Made by a program: the position numbers and the translations under genes
Notes under the pieces: model-generated
Database searches by the model: none
What the model saw: the letters and a program-made list of their open reading frames with translations, nothing else
Told to the model about the DNA's origin: nothing
From: Bacteroidales bacterium
Lineage (GTDB): Bacteria > Bacteroidota > Bacteroidia > Bacteroidales > UBA1402
Length of the DNA: 23,768 bases
Reading direction: 5' to 3'
Assembly (NCBI GenBank): GCA_023230125.1
Contig: JALNXZ010000002.1
Span: 1 to 23,768 of the forward strand
In this document: one piece after another, positions 5,288-15,029 of the stretch
Layout: the number at the start of each line of letters is the position of its first letter
How positions within the stretch are numbered: position 1 is the stretch's first letter

Positions 5288-8200
5288 TTATATCACCATA
5301 TGAGCGTCCCTGTAAGATAGCGTAACTTCAAGTGGAGCATCGTTATCCATTTCAATAACAAATGTATTTGCTGCCCCTGTTGCAAGTACTTTTAGTTGTT
5401 CAGCATCCACAGTTAACAGATCTGAATAAATGAAAATTCTATCCAGTGTAGTTGTTTCTCCTGCTGGTGATCTTATCCTTACATACCAAATTGTATCGCC
5501 TTTTAACCTCAAGTTTAGTAAGCTATCCAGGTTCCTTGCAACCCATTCGTTTGTAACGTCGATCTCGCTATTCCCATCTACCTGATAGAAAGATCCTGGT
5601 GCTCCGTTGGTATCTTCAGCAATCCATACCTGCGGAGACCCAGAATGCACAAACATATAGATGAAGGGAATTCCAGTAACTGGATACCTACAATCGAACC
5701 CAAGGGTAATGTAAGCCCCTGATCCTAGGGTTAGCGTTTTTGCCGTAGAATTATAAGTTACAGTTCCATAAGTTTCATAAACTACTGAAGCATACGTGTT
5801 GTCGTCAAAATCCTCCTTGTATTCGAAGTATCCTGTCTGATCAGTCTTGATCGCCATTGTACATCCAGGATAAAGATTATTTGCAGCCCATAGAACATTC
5901 AATGGGTCGGCCTTATTGTATAGCTTAACATTGGTTACTAATGCTTGAGATCCTATTTCAGTGTAAATGTATCTCATGTCATCCAGGTAAACCCTGGAGT
6001 TGGATGATGTTGTTTTTATGTATAATTTCATTACCATTGTTTCATTAGTTCCGCAGGTTAAACTTGGATTATAGGCAACGTTAACATAAGATGTATTAGA
6101 GGTGTTCCATACCTTTACTGTGGTTTCGACGCCACCATATAGCGAGGCTGCCTGAATAGTTACTTTGGCATATATGGATGCCCCTGTGTTGCCTTTTATC
6201 TTTGCAGCAATTGTATCAAGCCTGTATTTTTTCCAAAGTTTACCTGGAATTGTATAAGTTACAGCGAGCAGATAACTGGTTGAAATAGTGCTGTACACAT
6301 TAGGGTCAGTCGAATCTATTGTACCACCGCTTACAGCCCCTCCAATTAAAGGACATGCACTTACAATGACTTCAGGAACTACATCTACAGTTCCGGTTGT
6401 AAGTAAATCATTGCCTACCACAGCCATTTCGTGTTCTGCAACTTTTTGTGTAGTAACATAGTCTACGTATAACTTAGCTCCGCTGTTAACTGTTCCAGTT
6501 CCAAGAACTCTAATTACAGCATCTGAAGGCATTACATCAAAGTGGAAGTATGCTTTTTGAAGTGCCCAATCAGTGTCTTCAGCAAATGGAAGTGTAGCTA
6601 TAATCATATTTCCTGAAAAAATCTGAACCTCAAGAGCTCCTTGAGTTAAGCCTACTACTTTGCATCTTGCTCCCATTACGTAGTAGAAACCAGGTTCAAC
6701 AAAGATAGCTTGTTGAATACACCCTATGTTATTTGTGGCCCCGTCTCCTGTTATCAGATATGACCTAATTCCGTGATAAGCGAAATCTTCAGTCATTTCC
6801 TGGCCTTCTGAAACCAATGTCCAGTTATCCGGAGCTACATTATGAGTTTGTAATGTGCCATAATCACCTGAAGTTATTGCTCTAGTGGCTGTTCCTGTCG
6901 TAGCTACTGCTGCAAATATATTAAGCCCAGGAGCCCAAGCGATACAGTACCAATTATTATCTGTGGAGGGTGTCGGGGTTGCAACCCATAAAATACCATC
7001 TTTTGAATACATAGCCCTATCCTGAACTCCTGTATTCGCCACAGCAACAAATACGCTCAGTTCATGCGCCCAGACTACTGATCTAAACCCTCTACCTGAA
7101 GTGAACGGAGTTGTTCTTGCAGTCCAGGTAACCCCATCAGGGGAAGTCATTACCTGCTGAGTGGTTCCGTTTTCAGAAACAGCTACAAATAATGTTTTTG
7201 TTGCAGACCAGCATATTGAACACCAGGTTTGGCCGTAGTTCGCATTAGCCAGTGTTTGGAGAGTCCAGGTGATTCCATCCGGAGAAGTCATTACTGGATG
7301 AGTCGACGCACTACCGTAGGCTACTGCAACAGCTAATTTAAGCTCCGGAGACCAGCATACTGAAGTCCAGTTATAGTCACCAGCAGAACTCCTGCTTGTC
7401 CAGGTAACTCCATCAAAGGATGTCATCACACGGTTCCCTGTTCCAGTAACAGCTACAGCAATGAACCTTCCCAACTTATACATTGAGAAGTTATTAGTGC
7501 CGGAATTTGTAACGTAGACACAGTTATTTCCAATTACGACTCCTTCAGGCCCTGTCCCTACTGTCAAAGTGTTTGTTATTGCTAGTTCTCTCAGATTTAC
7601 AGTAGCTACTGTACCTGAATTGGCAACATAGAGTTTTGATCCATCAGGTGTTATTGCCAGCCCCTTGGGTGACAGAAAACCACCAAGGGTAGCTGTTACC
7701 GTGTTAGTTGCAGTCGTAATTACTGCAACTTCAGTTCCAGCGTCTGCAACACCAAGTAAAGACACGTAAGCTTTAGCGCCATTCGGTGATATAGCGATAT
7801 TATAAGGTACAGCTCCCACATTAGAGATCGTAGTGGCCACTTCACCGTTTGATACTGTGACAACCGATACTGAATATGATCCAGCGTTTGTGACATAAGC
7901 ATAAGTTCCGCTTGGCGTGAATGCAACATCATTAGGCCCATGTCCAACAGTAATTGTAGCAGTTACGGTATTACTTGACACTGCAATCACTGATACTGTA
8001 GTCCCGTCATAGGCAGATCCCCTATTGCACACATAAACTTTAGTTCCATCAGGGCTTATGGCTATACCCCTGGGATTTGAGTCTACAGCAATAGTTGCAA
8101 TCACAGTATTATCCGATGTTTGAATCACTGAAACTGTGTCTGCGCCTGAGTTAGTTACATAAACTTTAGATCCATCCGGTGTTACTGCCACTCCTACAGG

Positions 8201-10426
8201 GTTCGCGCCCACTGCTACTGTAGCTGCAATTGCATTTGTTGTTAAAGTTACTACCGAGACTGTTCCCGATATGTAATTTGCCACGTAGCCATATGTAGCT
8301 GCTGCATTCAGCGCCATTCCCATAGGCTGTGTGCCTACTGAATATTTGTTAACAAGCGCATCCCCTGCCCAGCACACTGAAACCCAGCTATTGTTAGCAG
8401 GTGTTGCGCGTTGAGTCCATGTTGCCCCATCCGGAGATGTCATTACTCTATAGCCCGTTCCAGATATGGCAGTTGCAACAAATAGTCTAAGATCTGGAGA
8501 CCAGGTTACGCATCTCCATTGCAGGTTCCTGTTCGCATTTGTAAGGGTCTGGCGAGTCCATGTAACTCCATCACTCGAAGTCATTACACGGTTATCTGTA
8601 CCTGTTTGTGCCACAGCACAGAATAACTGTAACTCCGGAGACCAGCACACATAGCGCCATTCATTTTCATCTGATGAGGCTGTAGATCTTGTCTGCCAGG
8701 ACATCCCTACTTTTACATTATTCCAGCCCTCGTAATCGAAATTACTTACTAGGTTCCCTGTAAAGATGTTATCAGAAGACCACTCTTCCCCACTTGAAGT
8801 TATTTTTCTACCTCTAACTTTAGGTCGAACTGCTTCCATGATAGGAAGATCAGCAGTGAATCCGACAGAGTAGGGGTAGTTGTACTGGTAAGATTGATCT
8901 GAAAGCCTCAGGTTTGTTGAGTGATCATGAGTATATCCAGTGATTTGATATCCTGCATAAATGCCACCAAGCTCAAGTACAGACCGCCCATCCTGGTAGA
9001 AAGCTGCAATAGCTTGACGCATGTCAGCAAACGAATCTGCAAAACAGTCCAAGGTGACATCTGCACCACCAAAGCCAAAGTCTTCAAGACTCCACCCATT
9101 GGCTCCTGGGCTCTTTAACTGTCCCATAGTCTTACTGACATCGATTTTTTTGTCAGTCCAGTTGAAAGGATAACCATTAATGTAGGCAGTGCGCCCATCT
9201 ATGTAATAGTCATAACCTGTATCAACAGGGGCATAAGGGGCAGGAGGTTTATAATGTGGGTCGGAAGTGTCTATCTTATCGTTAGCGTAATCCACCTGAT
9301 AGTAATTTGCAAGGCCCGCACTACCTGTGACTGAGTTTCCAGTAAGAACCATTGTATAGTTTGAAGGGAAATGATTAACTACTCCAGTTCCCGTCCAGGC
9401 TGCATCAGAGACCATGTATGCAGTTGCAAGAGTTTTCTTGGTATTCTTGATCACGTTATTTGTAAGATAGATTGTACAGGCTGAGAGGGGGGCATACTTG
9501 CACATTACACCTGCATTATAGCATCCATCTATAATGTTGTCTTCAATTCTGGCTCCATTGAATCCCTGGATAGTTATTCCTGCATGGTAGTTAATTGTCG
9601 TAATTCTACCAGTGCTTTTGATAGTGTTATTGTGTATGTACAGATTTTTATTCTGATTGGAGTTTCCATTACTATATTCAATTACCCAGATACCTTCAGC
9701 CCAACAATCAGTTGCTACGTTGTTGTAAACTTCGATATTAGTGGTATCTCCGGTACTATCTTCAATTTCAATACCAGGCCCTCCAGAAATCGAGGTGAGT
9801 GCGTATGGTTTGAAATTATTGTCATGGATTGATACGTTTGAAGTGTCTTTTACACGATGAGCGCTATTAGTTCTGATTTCGGTATAATTACCAAATACTT
9901 CCCCACCAGCAACAAATTCAAAGTAACTGGCATCGTGACCAAGACGCTTGCAAGTGTTATTGTAGAATCTAGCGTTAGTGCCTGTTTTGATTCTGAAGGC
10001 ATCGGCCAAACTGTCATGAATATACATGTCGTGACAGGTGCAGTTTGTTGCATTGGTGAAGTAGATATTCATGTAATAACCGTCACCACGCGACTCTGCC
10101 TGATTTGTGTCGTTTCCATCAATTTCAAAACCATAGATTTCTACACCTGAAATTGATGAATTTCTGTTCCCAATAAGCGGAATTCCTGTAGCCCAACCAG
10201 CACTATCTTTAAGCTTTATGCAAGCTGTAGAATCTCCAGTAATTATAATACTGGAGCCTACAAGCAGCTTGCTGCCTATGACATACTTGAAAGGGCCTTT
10301 AAAATATACGGTAGTGCCTGGGTTTGAGTCTGCGTATGCAAAAGCGCTATTGATTTCAATATGGTCATCTACACCGTCGCAATTATAATCACCAGACCCG
10401 TCACCAGCTATGTATATTGTAGCCAT
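5288..10426 (-). CDS. Giant mosaic distal-tail / receptor-binding protein (1712 aa)
   Basis: This gene lies between the tape measure and the hub gene, where distal tail and receptor-binding proteins are normally found. Visible regions: residues 1-395, a right-handed parallel beta-helix of pectate-lyase type with many short N-rich turns; about 420-545, a Dit-like segment (DFGFGGADVTLDC...); 574-1192, a 7-blade propeller with repeats like CWSPEL.LFVAVA...RVMTSPDG.TWT; 691-985, a second propeller of seven YVTN blades inserted inside blade 3; about 1196-1330, a carbohydrate-binding-module-like jelly roll (NWTLVSEG...AFVEPG); then a beta-rich C-terminus. No catalytic residues are evident, so cell-surface glycan or S-layer recognition is inferred. 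The start has GAGG 7 nt upstream, 10 nt after the tape measure. Confidence 0.75.
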   Translation of the reverse strand: MATIYIAGDGSGDYNCDGVDDHIEINSAFAYADSNPGTTVYFKGPFKYVIGSKLLVGSSIIITGDSTACIKLKDSAGWATGIPLIGNRNSSISGVEIYGFEIDGNDTNQAESRGDGYYMNIYFTNATNCTCHDMYIHDSLADAFRIKTGTNARFYNNTCKRLGHDASYFEFVAGGEVFGNYTEIRTNSAHRVKDTSNVSIHDNNFKPYALTSISGGPGIEIEDSTGDTTNIEVYNNVATDCWAEGIWVIEYSNGNSNQNKNLYIHNNTIKSTGRITTINYHAGITIQGFNGARIEDNIIDGCYNAGVMCKYAPLSACTIYLTNNVIKNTKKTLATAYMVSDAAWTGTGVVNHFPSNYTMVLTGNSVTGSAGLANYYQVDYANDKIDTSDPHYKPPAPYAPVDTGYDYYIDGRTAYINGYPFNWTDKKIDVSKTMGQLKSPGANGWSLEDFGFGGADVTLDCFADSFADMRQAIAAFYQDGRSVLELGGIYAGYQITGYTHDHSTNLRLSDQSYQYNYPYSVGFTADLPIMEAVRPKVRGRKITSSGEEWSSDNIFTGNLVSNFDYEGWNNVKVGMSWQTRSTASSDENEWRYVCWSPELQLFCAVAQTGTDNRVMTSSDGVTWTRQTLTNANRNLQWRCVTWSPDLRLFVATAISGTGYRVMTSPDGATWTQRATPANNSWVSVCWAGDALVNKYSVGTQPMGMALNAAATYGYVANYISGTVSVVTLTTNAIAATVAVGANPVGVAVTPDGSKVYVTNSGADTVSVIQTSDNTVIATIAVDSNPRGIAISPDGTKVYVCNRGSAYDGTTVSVIAVSSNTVTATITVGHGPNDVAFTPSGTYAYVTNAGSYSVSVVTVSNGEVATTISNVGAVPYNIAISPNGAKAYVSLLGVADAGTEVAVITTATNTVTATLGGFLSPKGLAITPDGSKLYVANSGTVATVNLRELAITNTLTVGTGPEGVVIGNNCVYVTNSGTNNFSMYKLGRFIAVAVTGTGNRVMTSFDGVTWTSRSSAGDYNWTSVCWSPELKLAVAVAYGSASTHPVMTSPDGITWTLQTLANANYGQTWCSICWSATKTLFVAVSENGTTQQVMTSPDGVTWTARTTPFTSGRGFRSVVWAHELSVFVAVANTGVQDRAMYSKDGILWVATPTPSTDNNWYCIAWAPGLNIFAAVATTGTATRAITSGDYGTLQTHNVAPDNWTLVSEGQEMTEDFAYHGIRSYLITGDGATNNIGCIQQAIFVEPGFYYVMGARCKVVGLTQGALEVQIFSGNMIIATLPFAEDTDWALQKAYFHFDVMPSDAVIRVLGTGTVNSGAKLYVDYVTTQKVAEHEMAVVGNDLLTTGTVDVVPEVIVSACPLIGGAVSGGTIDSTDPNVYSTISTSYLLAVTYTIPGKLWKKYRLDTIAAKIKGNTGASIYAKVTIQAASLYGGVETTVKVWNTSNTSYVNVAYNPSLTCGTNETMVMKLYIKTTSSNSRVYLDDMRYIYTEIGSQALVTNVKLYNKADPLNVLWAANNLYPGCTMAIKTDQTGYFEYKEDFDDNTYASVVYETYGTVTYNSTAKTLTLGSGAYITLGFDCRYPVTGIPFIYMFVHSGSPQVWIAEDTNGAPGSFYQVDGNSEIDVTNEWVARNLDSLLNLRLKGDTIWYVRIRSPAGETTTLDRIFIYSDLLTVDAEQLKVLATGAANTFVIEMDNDAPLEVTLSYRDAHMVI
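6851..8707 (-). repeat. Seven outer propeller blades in the 1712-aa protein
   Basis: Seven copies of a ~45-48-residue motif (W..VCWSPEL..FVAVA.TGT..RVMTSPDG.TWT) span residues 574-1192. The last copy stops after its third strand, and an isolated MSWQTRS strand before the first copy can complete it, which is the standard velcro closure of a propeller. Copy 3 is split after CWAGD and resumes at GRFIAVAVTGTGNRVMTS, with the YVTN array in between. Confidence 0.7.
7472..8356 (-). repeat. Seven YVTN propeller blades inserted in outer blade 3
   Basis: Residues 691-985 hold seven repeats of about 40-46 residues with the YVTN-family signature (VG..P.G.A.TPDG.KVYVTNSG..TVSVI.T..N.V.ATI). The repeat family is abundant in Methanosarcina surface-layer and other secreted proteins. 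The number of blades suits a complete, self-contained propeller. Its ends fall within a loop of one outer blade, as a domain insertion would. Confidence 0.8.
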
Positions 10427-10435
10427 CGTTTTTCC

Positions 10436-13400
10436 TCAATTTGAAGCAAGAGCGTTTCTCAAACTTCTAGCACTTTCTCCTGTTTTATAGTTGTTCTGAG
10501 TTCCAATTTTTATGTTTGTAGTTGAACCTTTTCTCTGAATTCCAGCACCTTGATCAGCATTTCTTTTTTGAATAGTTCCGGTTATAGCAAACCCAGAGTC
10601 GGATTTCATACTTCCAACCATTTGATCTGAAGTATCGACAACTTCCATCATTTTATCTATCATGTCTTGGAGACTGCTTCTGAATGTATCGAATTTTACC
10701 TGGTTTAACTGATCAAGTTTTGACTCAATTGTATCAACCTGCCCCATAGCAGCCAGCATTTGACTCATCGGCTTTACTGTTCCATCTGCTGATGCCATAT
10801 TAGTTAGGGGATTTTTCATTCTGGTAAGCACAGAAGTTAGTGACGGAATCAACTTTTCAGCCTGACCAATTGCATCTTCGATAGGCCCAGGAATAACATC
10901 TCCCCAATATGGAAGTTGTTTAAAAGGCCCTTCTTTAGCTGGGCTATTTGGCAAAAGTTTCTTGATTTTTGCAAGACCGTTTTCTGCTTTTGTTTTTGCT
11001 TTTGCAAGTCCCTTTTCAAGCGCTTCGCCTAAAGAGTCCAGAATTGCTTTTCCCGCTGCTGCGAATGCTGAAGCCAGGTTTCTAATCTTACCAGGAATCT
11101 CAGCTACTGCTTTGTAAATTGCTTGACCTTTCTCCTTAACCATATTTACGATGTTTGTCCATGTTGTTTTTAACTTGTTAAGTAGATCGGTTGTAGCTGT
11201 TTTTACCTGATTATAGATTCCTACTAATTTCGAATACCAGGATTGAAGCGTTGAAGCAATTGCATTTGTTACAGTTGTTATTGCTGTCTTTATCGCAGTC
11301 CAAGCTGTGTTCAGAGCTGCTTTGAAAGTATTCAATGCTGCTACAGCCGTGTTATAAATGCCTTGGGCTTTTGTATGGAAGGCTTGTATTACCGCATTTA
11401 TTGCGTTTGTTACAGTCGTGATTGCAGCTTTTATAGTGTTCCAAGCAGTGTTTAGGGCAGCCTTGAAAGTGTTCAGAGCACCTACAGCCATGTTATAGAT
11501 ACCCTGGGCCTTTGTATGGAAAGTTTGTATTACTGTAGCTATCGTATTTGTGACAGTCGTTATAGCTGCTTTTATGGTATTCCAGGCTGTTTCGAGTCCA
11601 GCTTTGAAGGTATTAATAGCACCTACAGCCAGATTATAGATACCCTGAGCTTTAGTATGGAACGTCTGTACTACTGTAATTACTGCTGCTGTAGCTGTTG
11701 AGAACGCTGTTTTAATGACTTCCCAAGCTGCTTCTATATTAGATTGTAGCTTTGCAAAACTGTCTTGAACTTTTGTCCATACATCCTGTAAACTTGCATA
11801 CCAGCCCTGAAGTGTTGTGACCACAATGTTTATGCCTGATGTAAATGCTGTTTTAATCTGATCCCAAGCACTTTGTAGTATTTCATAAAGTGACTGTATG
11901 CCAGCTCCCACCTGATCCCAAGTTGATTGCAGCGAGGAATACCATCCGGAGAGGACTCCACCTATGGCTGTTACTGCATCCTGGAAAGCGGCTTTGATCT
12001 GATCCCAATATCCCTGAAGTGTTGAGTACAACGATTCTAGGCTTGTTCCAATTTGATCCCAATATCCCTGAAGTGTGCTATACCACCCTGAAAGCGTATC
12101 TGTTACCGATGTTATTCCGTCGGAGAATGCTGTTTTAATCTGATCCCAATAGCCTTGCAGTGCAGTGACTATGCTATCAAAAGCCGATGAAATTGATTCT
12201 TTTATTCCATCCCAAACATCTGAAAGTTCGCTTGCAGCCTCAGAAAATGCAGGCCCTATTTTTGCTATGCCTTCTTTTAGCTTGTCCCACTGCTGCCCTA
12301 TGAAGTCAATTGCAGCCTGTGTTTTTCCTTGGATATCAAACCAATTTTTAGTCCAAGCAATTACAAGTAACGCAATTCCTGCAATTATCAGGCCTACAGG
12401 GGTCAGAATTAAACCGAGCATTTCAATCAGTATCGGAATTACAGTATTTACAACAATACCGATAGCTCCAGATAGTATTGTAAATGCAACACTAAGAGCT
12501 CCTGAAAGCAAGCCTGCCAGTGGTGTGACAACACTCATAACAGTAGCTAATGCAGCCGCAAATCCTGGGAATACTGTAGCAACAAGGTAGCCGACAACTG
12601 TACCTATTGCAGCCCAAGATATTCCTGCTCCAGCAAAAATACCAATAACCGCAGATATTGCAGCACCCACTGGAGCAAGGGCGGTAATGATCCCTGCCAG
12701 GGCAGTGATTAACCCAACACCGGCAATAGCAACGCCAGCAAGTGCGAGACCAAATTCTACGACTTTTGGATTATTTGCGAGCCATTTCATAAGGTCTGCT
12801 ATTGCTTTTGTTATTGAGTTTACAGTATTAGCTATTGATTCACCAACACCTTTTCCACCATCGCCGCCACTCATAGAACTAAACATTGAAGATAGGGCGT
12901 TTGCAATGTCTCCACCAACTGACTCTAAGATAGAAACTGCACTCTCGAAAATACTTTTAATGTTATCCCATGACGGGCCGATGTTAGCGATAAATCCCTG
13001 GATCACACCGGATGCGAAAGTGAAAGCTGCATTAAGCAAATTCCATACCGGATTAAGCTTATTTATTACATCATTCAGGATTTTTGGTAGATTATCCCAA
13101 GTCTGCTTTAGTGTATCCCATATTCCGGAACTACCTCCAGTAGCACTTGAAACTGCTGCAAATCCTGCCTGGAAAGCTGCGACTATTGCATCCCAAGATG
13201 GTTTTAATTTCTGAGTAAGTTGTCCGAAAACCATCTGAAGAGCTGCAAATTTAGCCTCTACATTGGATTTTATGGTACCAAAATTAGCTGCAAAAGTTAT
13301 AAACGCACCAACTATTGCTGTAAATACAGCTTGAAGTGTTGGAGCTACAGCCACCACGATTGAAGCAATTTTAGTACTGAAGCCTGCGAGTAAACTTGTA

Positions 13401-14998
13401 ATGGAATTAATTACAGATGCAATCCCACTGGAAGCGTTTCCCCCAGATCCACCGCTTGTAATGACACCCCAGAGAGTTGTTACTACAGTTATTACACTTG
13501 CTACTATTGTTCTTAAATTTTCTACTGATGGGCCTAATTGAGAGAACACTGACTGAATCCCTTGAATAACAGCAATCATAGCATTCTGGATAGTCGGAGC
13601 AAATTCCATTATGATCCCGGATATCCTCTGCATGATTCCGTTAATCATGTCAGCTAAACCTGAACCTACGTCACTGCCTGTAACTGCTTCGAAAACCGTA
13701 CTAAGTGCGCTACCTATTGTAGTTGCTATGTTTCCAACGGCTTCAGCCGCAGGCCCTAATTGAAGCACGAAGTTTGCAAAAGCAGTTGCTGCTTTTACAG
13801 CAAATTCTTGAATTACAGGCACTACATTTTCAAGCTCGCCTGTTATCGTTCTAATCATCGGAGTCAAGGCTTGTCCAACACCGATGAACAGATTTTCTAT
13901 ATCCCCACGCAGGCGCTCAAGACTACCTTCTAGAGTATCCATCTGTTCTGCTGCAATGGTTCCGGCTGCTCCGGCTGAATTTTCGAGTTCAGTAGTGTAA
14001 TCTTGTATAGCCTTAGAATTATTTGCAAGAATTTCTGCTGCTGGTGCTGCTGTTCTATTAAATAGCTTGAATGCTTGAGAAGTGGTCATTCCTCTTTCTT
14101 TGAGGAGTCCCATAGTCTCTGACAGGGAGTGCGTTTCAGGATTAACATCTGCTACAGTAAGACCAAGTGATGCCAAAACTGCTGCTGCCTTATCTGTCGG
14201 ACTTGCAAGAGAAGCGAGCACACCACGAAGACCAGTGCCTGCCTGTTGCCCTTTAAGACCATTATCGTAAAGAACACTTAGCGCTCCTGTGGTCTGTTCC
14301 AAACTCATTCCTGCGGCTTTAGCAATTGGCCCTACATAGTTGAAAGAGTATGCCAGTTTTTCCATCGTAGCTTGAGACTTACCAATGGAAGTTGCGAATA
14401 CGTCTGCAATTCTAGCATTGTCTTCAAAGCCAATTCCAAATTGACCAGAAACCGCAACCATTGTATCCATAGTAGTTGCAAGGTCAGTCTGGGATCCTGC
14501 AGCCAGGTCAAGTGCAGGTTTGAGCTGACCTGCAGTCATGTTGGTAACGTCAATACCTGCAGAAGCTAGGGTATACATTGCATCAGCAGCTTCTTGAGCA
14601 CTGAAGATAGTATCTGCTCCTAGCACCTGAGCTACCTCAGCAATAGCTACTTTTGCTTGATCAAACGCTTCACCTGTTTTCCCTGTAACAGATGCGGCTT
14701 GAGCTACCGAAGTTTCAAAATTACCAAAAGTTTTAACGGCTCTATCCGCACCTAAGGCAAGGCCACCAACAGCAGCAGTTGCAGCAGCAGCTCCTGTAAC
14801 GAGAGCCGCAGTACCAATATTTTTAAAAGCGTTACCTAACTTAGAACCTATACCTTGTCCCATTCCGGAGAGGCTTGTTTCTACACCTCTAGCCTTATTT
14901 GCAAAAGAGTCCAGTTGACTCATTGCGCCTTTTAATCCAGATGTGAGTTTTGAAGAGTCTAAGTTAAGTTCAACAGTTATTTCGCCAACTGATGCCAA
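10436..14998 (-). CDS. Tail tape measure protein (1520 aa)
   Basis: The tape measure sets tail length, fills the tube and leaves through the host membrane at infection. Residues about 90-330 match the TP901-type core (FETSVAQAASVTGKTGEAFD..., then YVGPIAKAAGMSLEQTTGALSVL, GQQAGTGLRGVL, SLERLRGDIENLFIGVG a little later). Residues about 745-882 are strongly hydrophobic with Gly/Ala-rich segments, suited to membrane insertion. Residues 951-1280 carry seven 47-residue helical repeats. The TTG start at 14998 is supported by GGTGAT (15005-15010) at a 5-nt spacing. At the usual ~0.15 nm per residue the tail would be about 230 nm. It follows the tail chaperones, as in siphoviruses. Confidence 0.9.
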   Translation of the reverse strand: MASVGEITVELNLDSSKLTSGLKGAMSQLDSFANKARGVETSLSGMGQGIGSKLGNAFKNIGTAALVTGAAAATAAVGGLALGADRAVKTFGNFETSVAQAASVTGKTGEAFDQAKVAIAEVAQVLGADTIFSAQEAADAMYTLASAGIDVTNMTAGQLKPALDLAAGSQTDLATTMDTMVAVSGQFGIGFEDNARIADVFATSIGKSQATMEKLAYSFNYVGPIAKAAGMSLEQTTGALSVLYDNGLKGQQAGTGLRGVLASLASPTDKAAAVLASLGLTVADVNPETHSLSETMGLLKERGMTTSQAFKLFNRTAAPAAEILANNSKAIQDYTTELENSAGAAGTIAAEQMDTLEGSLERLRGDIENLFIGVGQALTPMIRTITGELENVVPVIQEFAVKAATAFANFVLQLGPAAEAVGNIATTIGSALSTVFEAVTGSDVGSGLADMINGIMQRISGIIMEFAPTIQNAMIAVIQGIQSVFSQLGPSVENLRTIVASVITVVTTLWGVITSGGSGGNASSGIASVINSITSLLAGFSTKIASIVVAVAPTLQAVFTAIVGAFITFAANFGTIKSNVEAKFAALQMVFGQLTQKLKPSWDAIVAAFQAGFAAVSSATGGSSGIWDTLKQTWDNLPKILNDVINKLNPVWNLLNAAFTFASGVIQGFIANIGPSWDNIKSIFESAVSILESVGGDIANALSSMFSSMSGGDGGKGVGESIANTVNSITKAIADLMKWLANNPKVVEFGLALAGVAIAGVGLITALAGIITALAPVGAAISAVIGIFAGAGISWAAIGTVVGYLVATVFPGFAAALATVMSVVTPLAGLLSGALSVAFTILSGAIGIVVNTVIPILIEMLGLILTPVGLIIAGIALLVIAWTKNWFDIQGKTQAAIDFIGQQWDKLKEGIAKIGPAFSEAASELSDVWDGIKESISSAFDSIVTALQGYWDQIKTAFSDGITSVTDTLSGWYSTLQGYWDQIGTSLESLYSTLQGYWDQIKAAFQDAVTAIGGVLSGWYSSLQSTWDQVGAGIQSLYEILQSAWDQIKTAFTSGINIVVTTLQGWYASLQDVWTKVQDSFAKLQSNIEAAWEVIKTAFSTATAAVITVVQTFHTKAQGIYNLAVGAINTFKAGLETAWNTIKAAITTVTNTIATVIQTFHTKAQGIYNMAVGALNTFKAALNTAWNTIKAAITTVTNAINAVIQAFHTKAQGIYNTAVAALNTFKAALNTAWTAIKTAITTVTNAIASTLQSWYSKLVGIYNQVKTATTDLLNKLKTTWTNIVNMVKEKGQAIYKAVAEIPGKIRNLASAFAAAGKAILDSLGEALEKGLAKAKTKAENGLAKIKKLLPNSPAKEGPFKQLPYWGDVIPGPIEDAIGQAEKLIPSLTSVLTRMKNPLTNMASADGTVKPMSQMLAAMGQVDTIESKLDQLNQVKFDTFRSSLQDMIDKMMEVVDTSDQMVGSMKSDSGFAITGTIQKRNADQGAGIQRKGSTTNIKIGTQNNYKTGESARSLRNALASN
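11162..12148 (-). repeat. Seven 47-residue (141-nt) repeats in the tape measure
   Basis: Tryptophans occur at residues 951, 998, 1045, 1092, 1139, 1186, 1233 and 1280, exactly 47 apart. The first three units read W-DQI...GWYSSLQ...W as 29+18 residue halves. The units from 1092 onward instead carry TFHTKAQGIYN and NTFKAAL, and three are nearly identical at the DNA level, pointing to recent duplication. Unit number probably tunes tail length. Confidence 0.85.
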
Positions 14999-15029
14999 GT
15001 TAAATCACCGTTTTTTATGAGTTGGATAA

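Noticed and set aside
9200..10426. Active pectate-lyase-like enzyme in the N-terminal beta-helix
   Set aside because: Only the beta-helix fold pattern is visible. No catalytic residues can be identified, so only a structural or binding role is stated.
12165..13214. Long + strand open frames (141 and 175 codons) opposite the tape measure gene
   Set aside because: They are antisense to a strongly supported gene, have Ala/Pro/Ile-rich compositions that mirror its codons, and lack ribosome sites.
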